Assembly (NCBI GenBank): GCA_010279815.1
Contig: QEOQ01000602.1
Location: 512,095-576,094, forward strand
Direction of reading: 5' to 3'
Source: Brachionus plicatilis
Lineage: Eukaryota; Rotifera; Eurotatoria; Ploima; Brachionidae
DNA length: 64,000 bases
Under the pieces are notes generated by a model that was not told where the DNA came from, made no database searches, and saw only the letters and a program-made list of their open reading frames with translations. Positions 32,400 to 42,247 of the stretch are shown piece after piece (position 1 is the first letter of the stretch; every line of letters starts with the position of its first letter). The position numbers and the translations under genes are program-made.

Positions 32400-32932
32400 A
32401 ATATTATATCACTCGATTTGTAAGTGAAGCTAAGGTGAAAATGATCGTCTTCTAAACCGTCATCCAAGACGATCCCGAATACAAATAAATCTTCATTGGA
32501 AGTTTGACCATATTTATCCTCTAAACTTTCAACTTCTGGTTTTAATTCGTCGATGATATTTTTATCGGATATGCGCGTTCTCCCACAACTAATGTAAGCT
32601 TGTAATTAAACCAAAGACGGCATTACATAAATTTTATCTTTAAATTTTTTTATTTATCTGATATGGGTTCTGTTCGGTTTAGTATCGTAATTGTAAATTA
32701 AATCTTCGACAGGCTCTTTGGCATTTTGCGTTATTCCACGCCGCGCTCCATCTTTTAATTGACAATAATGTTCCCCCAAATTAAAGTTAGCATGTTTTTG
32801 AATATATCTATCGCGATGTTTTGGGAAAATACATAGCTTAACTCGATGAGGACATTGGCAAAATTGGAACAATCTCTTTTGACACAAATTCCATATTTTA
32901 AGCGCATTTTTTGGTTTGACCGATGCTATCAT
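32400..32932 (-). pseudogene. Fragment with MULE-like N-terminal features, block 2
   Basis: The minus strand is open from 32932 (MIASVKPKNALKIWNLCQKR) through CPHRVKLCIF, HRDRYIQKHANFNLGEHYC, ARRGITQNAKEPVEDLIYNY to NRTHIR. It then continues past a stop to DKNIIDELKPEVESLEDKYG, EDLFVFGIVLDD and DDHFHLSF before a final stop near 32402. The same two-part reading exists at 49405-49960. The pattern of Cys/His followed by an A-x7-P-x2-I segment resembles the region between a FLYWCH-type finger and the MULE core, but the catalytic core itself is absent. Assignment is tentative. Confidence 0.4.
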
Positions 32933-32939
32933 TGTACAA

Positions 32940-33329
32940 CTAACCTAATTTGACTTTGGGTAATGTAATTGATGCTTTTTAAGAGTATAAGCGTTAAATT
33001 TCCAAATTTCCTAAAATTGCTTCAAGTTCAGAAATTAAAATTTTTGGCATTATATGAAATTTGAAATTTAACAAAAATATTTATAAAACAATTGTTAGAA
33101 AAAAAATAATGTGCTTTTTTTTTAAATTTGTTTTTTTTTTTTTCATGTGAAATATTTTTTGAAAAATTTCTCAATACACACAAAAAAATTTTTAGACGTT
33201 GTGTGTGAAAATCTGTGATTTTGGTTGTAATGAGCAGATCTTTGGTTGTCAAAATACAAAACCAGTAAAAAACACAATAGCGTGTTTAAACTTTTTTTAT
33301 TGCTAAGACGCTTTTTTTTCAAGTGTAAT
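32940..33329. other. AT-rich spacer
   Basis: No gene is seen. It is shared inverted with 49120-49400. Around 33180-33300 are ACACACAAAAAAATTTTTAG and GGTTGTCAAAA words like those at 14.1 kb, then AAGACGCTTTTTT near 33305. Confidence 0.3.
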
Positions 33330-34790
33330 TACAGTATCAATAGTAAAACGAATAAAAGAAAACTTGCAAAGACTTAAAGCGAAAGATAAAAGCTACACGC
33401 CCATCTTACAAAGAAAACATTATTCTAGAGAGTTAAAAAAATCTAAAATTAATATATAGCTGCATAAACAGAAAAAACTCAAAGATAAATTCAGATCTTT
33501 TACTAACTCAAAAGAGAATCTTATTGTAGACAACAATCATTACAAACTTGTTGAATCAACAATTCCATGGATCTTTCAATACAGATTGTGGTTCACATTT
33601 ACCAAATTTTCAGTCAAGATGCCAGGAAATCAGTGAAATCGACACTGATTTTTTTCATACTCAAATATCACCAAACATATTGGCAAGCTAGATATGAGAA
33701 AAGCCGGTGGTAACGACGGATTACATCCATATGTTATCAAAAGCTGTGCAGACAGCTTCTCGAAAATGCTGGAACCGATTTTCATAAAATCATTCACAAC
33801 TGGTAAGCTCCAATTTGCATGGAAGGAGGCAAACATTACTCCTATCTTTATAAAAGGTTAAGACATGGCCAAGTAATTATTGACCAATCTCATTAACTTC
33901 AGTTCCGTGTAAAATCATGGAGAAAATCATTATAATTGCAATGATGGCTCATCTAAACAGAAACAACCTGTTATCTAAACAGCATCATCAGAAATCGTCA
34001 AGACGTAGAACAACTACAGTGAGACTTCGACAAGATTGTTAATTGGTCGATTGATTGGCAATTAAAATTTAACTACGACAAATACAAATTTATGTTCTTC
34101 AAAAGAAATTATATTAATTCAGTCGAATTATTAATGAACAAATTACCAATGAATCACACTAGCGTCGAAAGAGATCTTGGAATATTTCTAACTGATGATG
34201 TCAAATGGACGCACCGAGCGGCACAGTCGGCGAACAAAACAAATGCAGTACTAGGACAGCTCAAGCAAGCGTTCAAATGCTGGTCCAAAAGTTCGTTTAA
34301 ACAGCTGTATATGTCATTTGTGAGGCCACATCTGGTGTATGCTTTAGCAAGCTGTAACCCTTGTACCAAAAAGGAATCAAATATCTTGGAACAAGTTTAA
34401 AGACGAGCAAAGAAATTAGTTATTAATTTAAGACAATTATGACAAAAGACTTATCAGATTGGGCTTGACGACACAAAAGACAAGACGAGAGCGGGGAGAT
34501 CTAATCGAGACCTTCAAAATATTAAACGGTCTGATTACAGTAGAGTTGCAAATCCGTTTATCAAAAGCAATGCACTCGCAAGTAACAGTCCAGCTGGAGG
34601 AATTCGTGGACATCGAAGTAGATTGACCAAGCAATTGACAAGAATAAAGAACAGGGAGAGCTTTTTGACAAATAGAGTGGGTGACGCGTGAAATTACCGA
34701 CTGAAGTAATTAATGCAAAATCAAATTATGATTTCAAAAAAAACTTGATAATTATCTGAAACAAAACAATTAATTTTTTTTTTTCCTATT
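33330..34790 (+). pseudogene. CR1/Jockey-like LINE fragment, plus strand
   Basis: The plus strand reads pieces of a reverse transcriptase in several frames: KAGGNDGLHPYVIKSCADSF, WKEANITPIFIKG and CKIMEKIII (33690-33930). Then, after an internal deletion that removes the catalytic motifs, it reads NWSIDWQLKFNYDKYKFM, RDLGIFLTDDVKWT, GQLKQAFKCW (34040-34400), SPAGGIRGHRSRLTKQL and PTEVINAKSNYDFKKNL (34580-34740). Its 3' tail (up to about 34905) ends in ATAATT repeats. Inactive because the catalytic YxDD region is missing. Confidence 0.75.
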
Positions 34791-35019
34791 TATATTAAAT
34801 AGGTGTGCCATTTTGATGGATTATGTTGAAATCAGACAGCTACCATAGCAAGTCTTTAAATAGGCTTGCTACGCAACTAGTCTGATCAAGCTTTTATTAT
34901 AATTATAATTAATTTCTTTAAATCACAAATTTGACTTTGTTTAAACTTAAATTTATAAATTAATAAAACTTAGAATTGAGAAGATTTAATTTAATAAGTG
35001 TAAATATTTTTAAAAAAAG
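34791..35019. other. LINE 3' tail and AT-rich junction
   Basis: The 3' untranslated part of the plus-strand LINE runs to the ATTATAATTATAATT tail near 34900. It is followed by about 110 bp of AT-rich sequence before the tail of the opposing LINE. This is the junction between block 2 and block 3. No gene. Confidence 0.4.
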
Positions 35020-35750
35020 GTAAAATAATAATAATAATAATAATTTAAGCAAAAGCAGGAAACATGCGGAGCGAGGCTAGACGTAACCTCGCATGGTAGA
35101 TGTCTGGTTATTACATACCATAATAGTAATATAAGCTAATGTCTTTGCCGTTATTTCATTTTTAAATAATTATCCAGCTGGTTTTTAAAGCAAATCTTTG
35201 ATTACGCGTTGATTCATTCTTCAGGCAGCTCATTCCAACTGTTCATTACTCTATTTGTCAGAAAGTTGTCTCTTTGTTTTATCTAGGTGAGCTGCTTAGT
35301 CATCCTGTGCTGATGACCTCGAATGCCACCGGCTGGACCTTCGCTTGTCAGTGAGTTGCTTTTCAAAGTCTGGTTATGCCACACTACCGAGCTAAAATCA
35401 TTCGTGATCTTAAGAAACTCTTTAAGGTCGCCTTTTTCTCGTCTCACTTTTAAGGTGGTTAGTTTCAACTTGGCTAGTCTTTGTTCGTATTTAAGATGTA
35501 TGAGCTCATAAACCAATTTTGTGGCTCGCAGTTGTACCTTTTCTAGTATGTTTATATCTTTTTTTGTTTAAGGGTTCTAAGCAGCAACAGCGTACTCTAA
35601 GTGTGGTCTCACGAAAGCCTCATACAGTTGCCTGAAAGGGCTGATTGACCAGCACTTGAATACTTGCTTGATTTGTCCTAAAATAATGTTGGCTTTGTTT
35701 GAAGATTGTAATGCTTGGTGATTCCATTTGAGGTCGCGTGCCATTAATAA
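35020..35750 (-). pseudogene. CR1/Jockey-like LINE 3' fragment, minus strand
   Basis: The minus strand reads KLVYELIHLKYEQRLAKLKL, RREKGDLKEFLKI, GPAGGIRGHQHRMTKQL, FLTNRVMNSWNELPEE and CFKNQLDNYLK, the conserved tail of these LINE proteins. It has few stops. The 3' end carries a (TTA)n/(AAT)n microsatellite at 35024-35045, typical of such LINE tails. It stands tail-to-tail with the LINE at 33330-34900. It includes the same segment as 1-107. Confidence 0.75.
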
Positions 35751-35930
35751 ATTAGTTTAATTGACAATAATTAAATTTAATTCACAATTATTTATTTTAA
35801 GTTACTAATATTTAATATAATTGAAAAGTTAGTATTGACGAAAATATAGTTGGCAAAAAAACTAATTTACATTTCTCTAAATTAATTGACGGTTTCTCTC
35901 CCTGCCTTTTTTTACCTTTATAATTCTTTG

Positions 35931-36300
35931 GGTCATGTCAAGTGTTCACCAAAAAATGTGATCATAGATATCATGTCCAGAATGTGATCAGTGATCAATG
36001 ATCACATATTTCGGACGATTCTACTGCAATCAAAGCCATTTCTCTGTAAATGCTGCCTTTTCATTTACGATTCTTAAATCTTAATAAATATTTCAAAAAC
36101 TTATAGTTTATTATGGTGAGTTGCAATTTTTTTATATTTCATTCAATATTAACATAATTTTAAAATTTTATATTCAAGAATGAAAAAAAATTGTAATTTC
36201 AACAAAAATAATTTTATGTGATCAAAAAATTTTTTTATGTGATCAAAAAAAAATTTTGGTGATCAAAATGATCACATTCTAGACATTATACCTATGATCA
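35931..36300. mobile_element. Short TGATCA-rich element, block 3
   Basis: This is a deletion derivative of the TGATCA-rich repeat. It starts with a GGTCATGTC-type end and TGATCA words (35930-36010). It jumps straight into the ATTCTACTGCAATCAAAGCC segment, skipping the finger exon, and ends with the TGATCAAAATGATCACATTC words. Both ends carry inverted TGATCACAT motifs, as expected for a small non-autonomous transposon. Confidence 0.55.
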
Positions 36301-37544
36301 AATTTTTTGGCTTCTAGTTTTAAGCAAATCCCTGGAATAAATAATTTTTTTGATCCTAAACTTCAAGATGCCATCTCCGGAATAAATCTTAACAAGCAAA
36401 CCAAAAATAAAAGAGGTTGCATAGTTAAAGGAGGTTGCATAATTAGAACCAACAGAATTCTGTTTTCTGAAACTGCAATCAGGTACTAAAGAAGATAAAA
36501 TCCAAAATTTAAAAGATGCAAAATAATGTCTTGAAAATCATCAAATAATTTCCACAAAAGACAAGTATCAAAATAATCAACTAGCTAAGCTAAGAATCAA
36601 TTTGATCGATGACAGAGCAAACAAGCTTTTTATTTAATTAATGGACGAATTCTTTTGACTAATAAATATTATTTTAAATAATATTGTAAAACTTTTTTTG
36701 GCATCAAAATTTTATAAAATAAAATGCATAAAAATAGAATATAAAAATTTGACTTAAAATGTATAAATCATTAATTTAAAAGCTATCAATCTATCTAAAA
36801 AATATCAAATTGATTTATCATGCAGATGGCAATTGAGTTTTTTAAAATTAAATTTCAAAAAAAAATATTATCAATCACTTTGACCAAGAGTTTACGATGT
36901 TTGTGCTTTTCTTTTAATTCAATAGTTTTAGAAAAATTTTAATTAAAATCATGGTGATATAAAAATTCAGACTGAGTATTAATTTTTGTTTTTATGTTTG
37001 TTTAATTCTTTTAAATTCAAACAGAAAATAAATCTTTCAAGATTGAGAATTTTATTTTTATATTGTAAAACTAACACTGGTTCTTGCAAACGTGAAACGT
37101 TACGTCCCTAAAAAGGAACGGAATGGGGCCGGATTCTTTGATTCTTTTCAATCCAGATTCTGTTCAATTAATTTTATTCTAAAGGGTTCATAAAATTGGA
37201 GCTTTCTTGATTTTTATAAAATGATTGATGTCAGAATTTTAATTATTTTAATCAACTTTTCCATAAGAAGAAAACTTATTTAATCTTTATCTTTTAAAAT
37301 AGGAATTTAAAAAAGAAATAAATTTTTAAACAATTTCAAAAAATTGCATTATCAAATCTTCAATTTTAAAACAGGATCTTATTCAAAAATTATGATGAAA
37401 ACTAAATTTGAACAAAATTATCAAAATTATAAGCCTAACTATTTAATTTTTTTTAGATGCTTAGTAACCTAAATAACTTATTAGAGCAACATTGAATGTA
37501 GCTTAACTCACAAATTTCTAAATTAATAAAATATCTTATGCCAA
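36301..37544 (+). promoter_or_regulatory. Conserved upstream region of WD40/chitin-binding gene, copy 3
   Basis: It matches the upstream regions of copies 1, 2 and 4. The CGTCCCT...AGGAACG island lies near 37100-37125. Just before the ATG it has an extra AACTTATTAGAGCAACATTG segment not seen in the others, which could alter the 5' leader. Confidence 0.4.
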
Positions 37545-39209
37545 ATGGAAGCGAATTTTATAATCTTTTATCAAATTTTTTCAATCTTGATCTTCAATTG
37601 TTTTTGTGAAGTAGGAAGGATCCTTTTAGGACATTCAAGAAAAGAAAAGTCACTTGCAGCATTAAACAATGGTGATTTATCAAGTGGATTAGAAGATCAT
37701 ACAATTAATATTGAGAATACAAAAAGTGGAATTTTAAAAATGACTTTGATAATTCATTCAGATACCGTTTACGGTCTTGTAGTGCTAAAAAATGGCGACT
37801 TAGCTAGTTCTTCTACTGATGGAACAATTAAAATTTGGAATCCAAATGATGGAAGCGTTAAATTCACTTTAAATGAACATTCTGAGGGGATATTGTATCT
37901 TGCAGTTTTAAAAAATGGTGACTTAGCAAGTGGGTCTATTGGTGGGACAATTATAATTTGGAATACAAATGATGGAAGCGTTAAATTCACTGTTTATGAT
38001 TATTCTCTGTATATTTTATGCCTTGCAGTTTTACAAAATGGCGATTTAGCAAGTGGGTTATATGATGGAAAAATTAAAATTTGGAATACAATTAATGGAC
38101 AGTTAAAAAAGACTCTGAGTGTTGATTCAGGCGAAATTTGGTCACTAGCAATACTTCAAAATGGTGACTTGGTTAGTGGATCTAGAGATGGAGTAATTAA
38201 AATTTTGAATGCAAATGATGGAAGTTTAAAAATGAAAATGAATGTTAGTTCTCAAAGGCCTCAGTCCCTTGAAGTGCTCAAAAATGGCGACTTGGCAAGT
38301 TCATCTAGTGAAAAGACAATTAAAATTTGGGATACAATTAATGGAAATTTAAAAATGAATATAAATATAAGTTCTGAATGGGCGGCGTCCCTTACAGTGC
38401 TCAAAACACTCAAAAATGGTTACTTGGCAAGTGCAATTGATCAGACAATTAAAATTTTGAATACAAATGATGGAAGCTTAAAAAAGACCATAACAGACCC
38501 AGTTGAAACAAGATATATTAAAACATTCGCAGTACTTTATAATGGTGATTTGGCTGTCGGATATAATGATGGTTCAATTAGAATTTTGAATATGAATTTA
38601 ATTTTTGGAGGTACAGAGAACAAGGCAAAGACAAAATCTGATACTCAAGATAATGAAGAAAAGTCCAACTCATCTTATTCCAAGGAATCAGAGAGCATCA
38701 TTGAAGGCGACAAAGGATGTGATTTTAATGACGTTTTAGTCAATAAAGACGATTGCAAAGGAAATAAAGTAAAAAAAATGCAGTGTCCTGATAAAAAGCT
38801 ATTTGATGAAAAGTCTAAAACGTGTAAAGAATTTAAAGATGTCATTTCTGGGAATCGTTCTCTCAGTAATGAGGAAAAAGATGAAAAAGATTTGTGTAGC
38901 TCAAGACTAAACGGCTCTTATCCCAATATTGAGAATGGTTGTGCTGAATTTTTTATGTGTGAAAATTCAAAAACAGTTAAGAAAAGCAATTGTCCCAATG
39001 GACTCAAGTTTAATGTGATTTCTATAAAATGTGATTATGAAAAGAACATTCCACCACCTTGCGGCACCAAAATTGTCTTTAAGCATGCACATAAAACAGA
39101 ATTTAACTCCGCCATCTTGTTAAGTCTAATAACTTTTATTATGTGTCTCATAACCAGTCTTTTAGTCTTAATTTGCCTTATAGTCTTAGCTTATCAAAAT
39201 CGAATTTAA
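37545..39209 (+). CDS. WD40-repeat/chitin-binding membrane protein, copy 3 (intronless)
   Basis: A single 554-residue ORF starts MEANFIIFYQIFSILIFNCF. It has eight WD40-like repeats, an acidic linker, an altered first chitin-binding domain, an intact second one, a membrane helix and the tail YQNRI. The intron of the other copies is gone together with 18 coding bases, so DCKG runs directly into NKVKKMQCP. This removes the cysteine of YFNC. The sixth cysteine is also lost (DVISGNR against DVICGNR). Domain 1 therefore keeps four of six cysteines. Surrounding non-coding sequence is still conserved, so this is a DNA-level deletion and not a retrocopy. Either the domain is degenerating or it has changed function. 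It has no premature stop. Confidence 0.72.
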   Translation: MEANFIIFYQIFSILIFNCFCEVGRILLGHSRKEKSLAALNNGDLSSGLEDHTINIENTKSGILKMTLIIHSDTVYGLVVLKNGDLASSSTDGTIKIWNPNDGSVKFTLNEHSEGILYLAVLKNGDLASGSIGGTIIIWNTNDGSVKFTVYDYSLYILCLAVLQNGDLASGLYDGKIKIWNTINGQLKKTLSVDSGEIWSLAILQNGDLVSGSRDGVIKILNANDGSLKMKMNVSSQRPQSLEVLKNGDLASSSSEKTIKIWDTINGNLKMNINISSEWAASLTVLKTLKNGYLASAIDQTIKILNTNDGSLKKTITDPVETRYIKTFAVLYNGDLAVGYNDGSIRILNMNLIFGGTENKAKTKSDTQDNEEKSNSSYSKESESIIEGDKGCDFNDVLVNKDDCKGNKVKKMQCPDKKLFDEKSKTCKEFKDVISGNRSLSNEEKDEKDLCSSRLNGSYPNIENGCAEFFMCENSKTVKKSNCPNGLKFNVISIKCDYEKNIPPPCGTKIVFKHAHKTEFNSAILLSLITFIMCLITSLLVLICLIVLAYQNRI

Positions 39210-40140
39210 TAATATTATTTTTTTAATATTTTATTATAAAAAAAAGAAAAAAAAAATTATTTGGAAAAGATCTTGATTTGGAAAAGTTCACTTTTTTATC
39301 TTATGTTATCTTGAATTTTTTTTTAGTAAATGCAATGTTTTCACTCATATTTTGTTAAATTCTTTTATGGATGTCAATATTTAAAATAAGATCATTCATA
39401 GGAATCTACTCATGAGATCGAATTTTTTTTTTCGTCTAATCTAACTTATTAAAAGCACAATTTTAAACTTGTCAAAACTTCAATTAATAATTTCAAAAAC
39501 GCAGAATTAAGTAAATTCACGTTAATTAGTGTAAATAGTTGTAAAAAAACGTAAAAAATTGCAAAGTTAAATTTTATTTTTGTTTTTTCTGAAGATTTAC
39601 AAAAGAATTTTTAAGTTTAGATACCATCATTGGACAGAGAACAAGCTATGACTTTACCTGAAATAACAAAAGATGACATGATTGAAATTATTTTAAAAAA
39701 TAAACAAAATAAAACAGATAAATTTTAAATAAAATTGTTTGTAATAAATGAAGGTAAAAAAATTGAATCACCACTTGAGCGATGAATAACTAATAACTGC
39801 AGGGCTCAGTTATTAGTCTTCTTTTATTTAGTATATGTGTTACAGTCAAAACGCAAAATTGGCCATTACGCGAAATACCAATGGCAAACAATAAACTACT
39901 GGAAAAAACAAATTTTGCAACATGACTGATCTTTTTGTGCAATAACATGGCAAAACATCACACATTTTTTTTTTAATTGTTTATTTATTATTTAAAAAGA
40001 CTTTGAGTAATGAAACTTCTTTAGCTATTGTTCATATATTAAAAGAAAGTGTTCGCATTTGCTGGACGTTCATTAGCATTATGTAAGTATTTTTCCAGAT
40101 TTAGTTTTATTAGTACGATTCAGAGTTGTTTAAAAGTCCC
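39210..40140. other. End of block 3 and single-copy AT-rich DNA
   Basis: Similarity to the other blocks stops near 39335, after the GTTATCTTGAATTTTTTTT segment. Around 39630-39900 the plus strand can be read as TLPEITKDDMIEIILKNKQ and further pieces between stops, which I do not recognise. No supported gene. Confidence 0.3.
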
Positions 40141-40614
40141 NNNNNNNNNNNNNNNNNNNNNNNNNNNNNNNNNNNNNNNNNNNNNNNNNNNNNNNNNNNN
40201 NNNNNNNNNNNNNNNNNNNNNNNNNNNNNNNNNNNNNNNNNNNNNNNNNNNNNNNNNNNNNNNNNNNNNNNNNNNNNNNNNNNNNNNNNNNNNNNNNNNN
40301 NNNNNNNNNNNNNNNNNNNNNNNNNNNNNNNNNNNNNNNNNNNNNNNNNNNNNNNNNNNNNNNNNNNNNNNNNNNNNNNNNNNNNNNNNNNNNNNNNNNN
40401 NNNNNNNNNNNNNNNNNNNNNNNNNNNNNNNNNNNNNNNNNNNNNNNNNNNNNNNNNNNNNNNNNNNNNNNNNNNNNNNNNNNNNNNNNNNNNNNNNNNN
40501 NNNNNNNNNNNNNNNNNNNNNNNNNNNNNNNNNNNNNNNNNNNNNNNNNNNNNNNNNNNNNNNNNNNNNNNNNNNNNNNNNNNNNNNNNNNNNNNNNNNN
40601 NNNNNNNNNNNNNN
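40141..40614. other. Assembly gap (474 N)
   Basis: Unknown bases only. The sequences on either side show no obvious relation, so what was lost cannot be said. Confidence 0.99.
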
Positions 40615-41079
40615 CTTTCTCATCTTTCTTTCGAATTTTTATCTTTTACAAAAAAAAGTTCTCTATTTTAAAAAAATGTCAATAAATTCGGATAACTACA
40701 AAAATTCTATTTTTTAATATTTTTTTTTTGCTCCTAGTGGAATTGTATTCACTGAATTTTTTTCAAGTGAAATTTTTTCTATCAATCCTGAAACATATTC
40801 AAATAGTTCTAAATAAAAATAGCTGACAAGAAAAAAATTAAAACCTGGACATTATTGAACCGGGACAAGAAAAACTATTCGCGTAATATAAGTAATACCC
40901 ATTTTTTTATTAAAAAATACCATAAATTTAATAATACATCCATATATCAAATAAAAAATATTTGTTTTAATGATCTTATAATAAGTTGATAAAAATATTA
41001 TCAATTTTACTGATTTTGTACTTAATTGACTAAAAGTATACTTTTTTAAATTAAAAAACACCTAAATTATCACTTAAAA
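40615..41079. other. AT-rich stretch after gap
   Basis: No gene, RNA gene or shared repeat is seen here. Confidence 0.3.
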
Positions 41080-41427
41080 ATGGCATATGATTGGAACATA
41101 CGTGACAAGCGAATAGTTCATTATCAAGGTAATTATTATATCAAATCGGACAAAGAAGAAGATAAGCCAACAAAAGAAATAGTCAAGCAACGTCTTTAAG
41201 ATATCAACAATCAAAACTGGTCAACATCCGATGAAATGATGCAATGCATTTATTCGTTTCACCAAGTCAATATCAATCCCGAAAATTGGAAGTTGAGCGT
41301 CTGTTCTTGTTCCTTTTGGCTCAAACACAAAATTCATTTTTATCTATTTTTATTAAATTTGGTAATAAATATATTTTTTTGTGGTTTATCTATTAAAAAT
41401 ATTATGCATTATATTATTTTATTATGA
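41080..41427 (+). pseudogene. SWIM-type zinc finger fragment, MULE-like C-terminus
   Basis: The plus strand from ATG 41080 reads MAYDWNIRDKRIVHYQGNYY, IKSDKEEDKPTKEIVKQRL, a TAA at 41197, then in the same frame NWSTSDEMMQCIYSFHQVNI and NWKLSVCSCSFWLKHK. The last part is the CxC half of a SWIM finger, with the following CxH part replaced by a hydrophobic run. SWIM fingers sit near the C-terminus of Mutator-like transposases and some host proteins. The wording (DEMMQC...HQVNI...W...CSCxF) fits the former. Broken by the stop and the missing second half. Confidence 0.5.
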
Positions 41428-41490
41428 TTTAATAAATTTACGGTAATTTTTATTAAAAAAATGATATTTTTTAGGATATGACTGCGGAAG

Positions 41491-42247
41491 CCTAGTTATA
41501 GGTGCACGTAGCCAAAAAAAGAAGCCCTACTTATAGGTGTAGTTAGAAAAAGCTAGGGAGCCCTACTTATAGGTGCAGGTAGTTAATAGTGTCTAGGTAA
41601 ACCTAGTTTTTTTATTTTTTTTAAACAGAATTAAAAGAAAAAGACAAATTTATATGTATAATATAGACTTTTATTTAGAAAAAAACTAATAATAAGAACA
41701 TCTTTAAGATATTAAAATTAAGAACATGGATTACAAAACCATTTATCCAGTTTATTGGCTTTAAATTTAGAAATACCAACTCATTTGAAATGACTCCATT
41801 TATAACAGTAATCACATGCTATACTATCATGATTTTCATCAACAATTGGACACTTACATTTTTCACAAAACCAGTTTGTATCAATTGAATGAATAACACT
41901 TTTAAGCATTTCGAATCCATCTTCATCAAAGTAATCCAAAAAATTGAAAACATGATAAAATAAATTCGTTTTTATCATTAGACATTTTAAGATTGATTAT
42001 AAGTAGAAATAAATTTTTTGATATAAGAATTAAAATTGTAAAGCAAATAATAGTTTGTTAAGACATTTTATTTCAAAAAAAATACTCATAAATAATATAT
42101 AGAACAAATGATCAATTAAGAAAAATAGGTACATTAATAAAAGAGGTGCACCTAGCCAAACCTATTTATAGGTTTGATAAAATTTGTTGTCTAGGTACCT
42201 CTAGTTATAGGTTTAAAATTGATGGCTAGGTGCACCTATGACTAGGT
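41491..42247. mobile_element. 757-bp TIR element with CCTAG ends
   Basis: The 23-bp ends at 41491-41513 and 42225-42247 are inverted copies with two mismatches (CCTAGTTATAGGTGCACGTA against CCTAGTCATAGGTGCACCTA, then GCC). Several more CTAGTTATAGGT and CTAGGTxxACCTAG words lie just inside each end, as subterminal repeats. I see no clear target duplication (flanks GCGGAAG and TGCCCCG). Inside is a PHD-finger remnant but no transposase, so it is probably non-autonomous. Confidence 0.7.
41701..41978 (-). pseudogene. PHD-finger protein remnant inside TIR element
   Basis: The minus strand reads MIKTNLFYHVFNFLDYFDED, then WFCEKCKCPIVDENHDSIAC, DYCYKWSHFK, a TGA, VGISKFKANKLDKWFCNPC and a stop. Without the TGA this is the Cys/His order of a PHD finger (C-x2-C, C-x2-C, H, then W-x-C-x2-C). 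The TGA stands exactly where the metal-binding cysteine after the histidine belongs. PHD fingers bind histone tails and also occur in proteins of some DNA transposons. The ORF is too short to be a transposase. Confidence 0.55.

Noticed and set aside
37545..39209. Copy 3 as a processed retrocopy because it lacks the intron
   Set aside because: The junction is not at the splice sites, six coding codons are also gone, the non-coding flanks are still conserved, and there is no poly(A) tract with target duplication.
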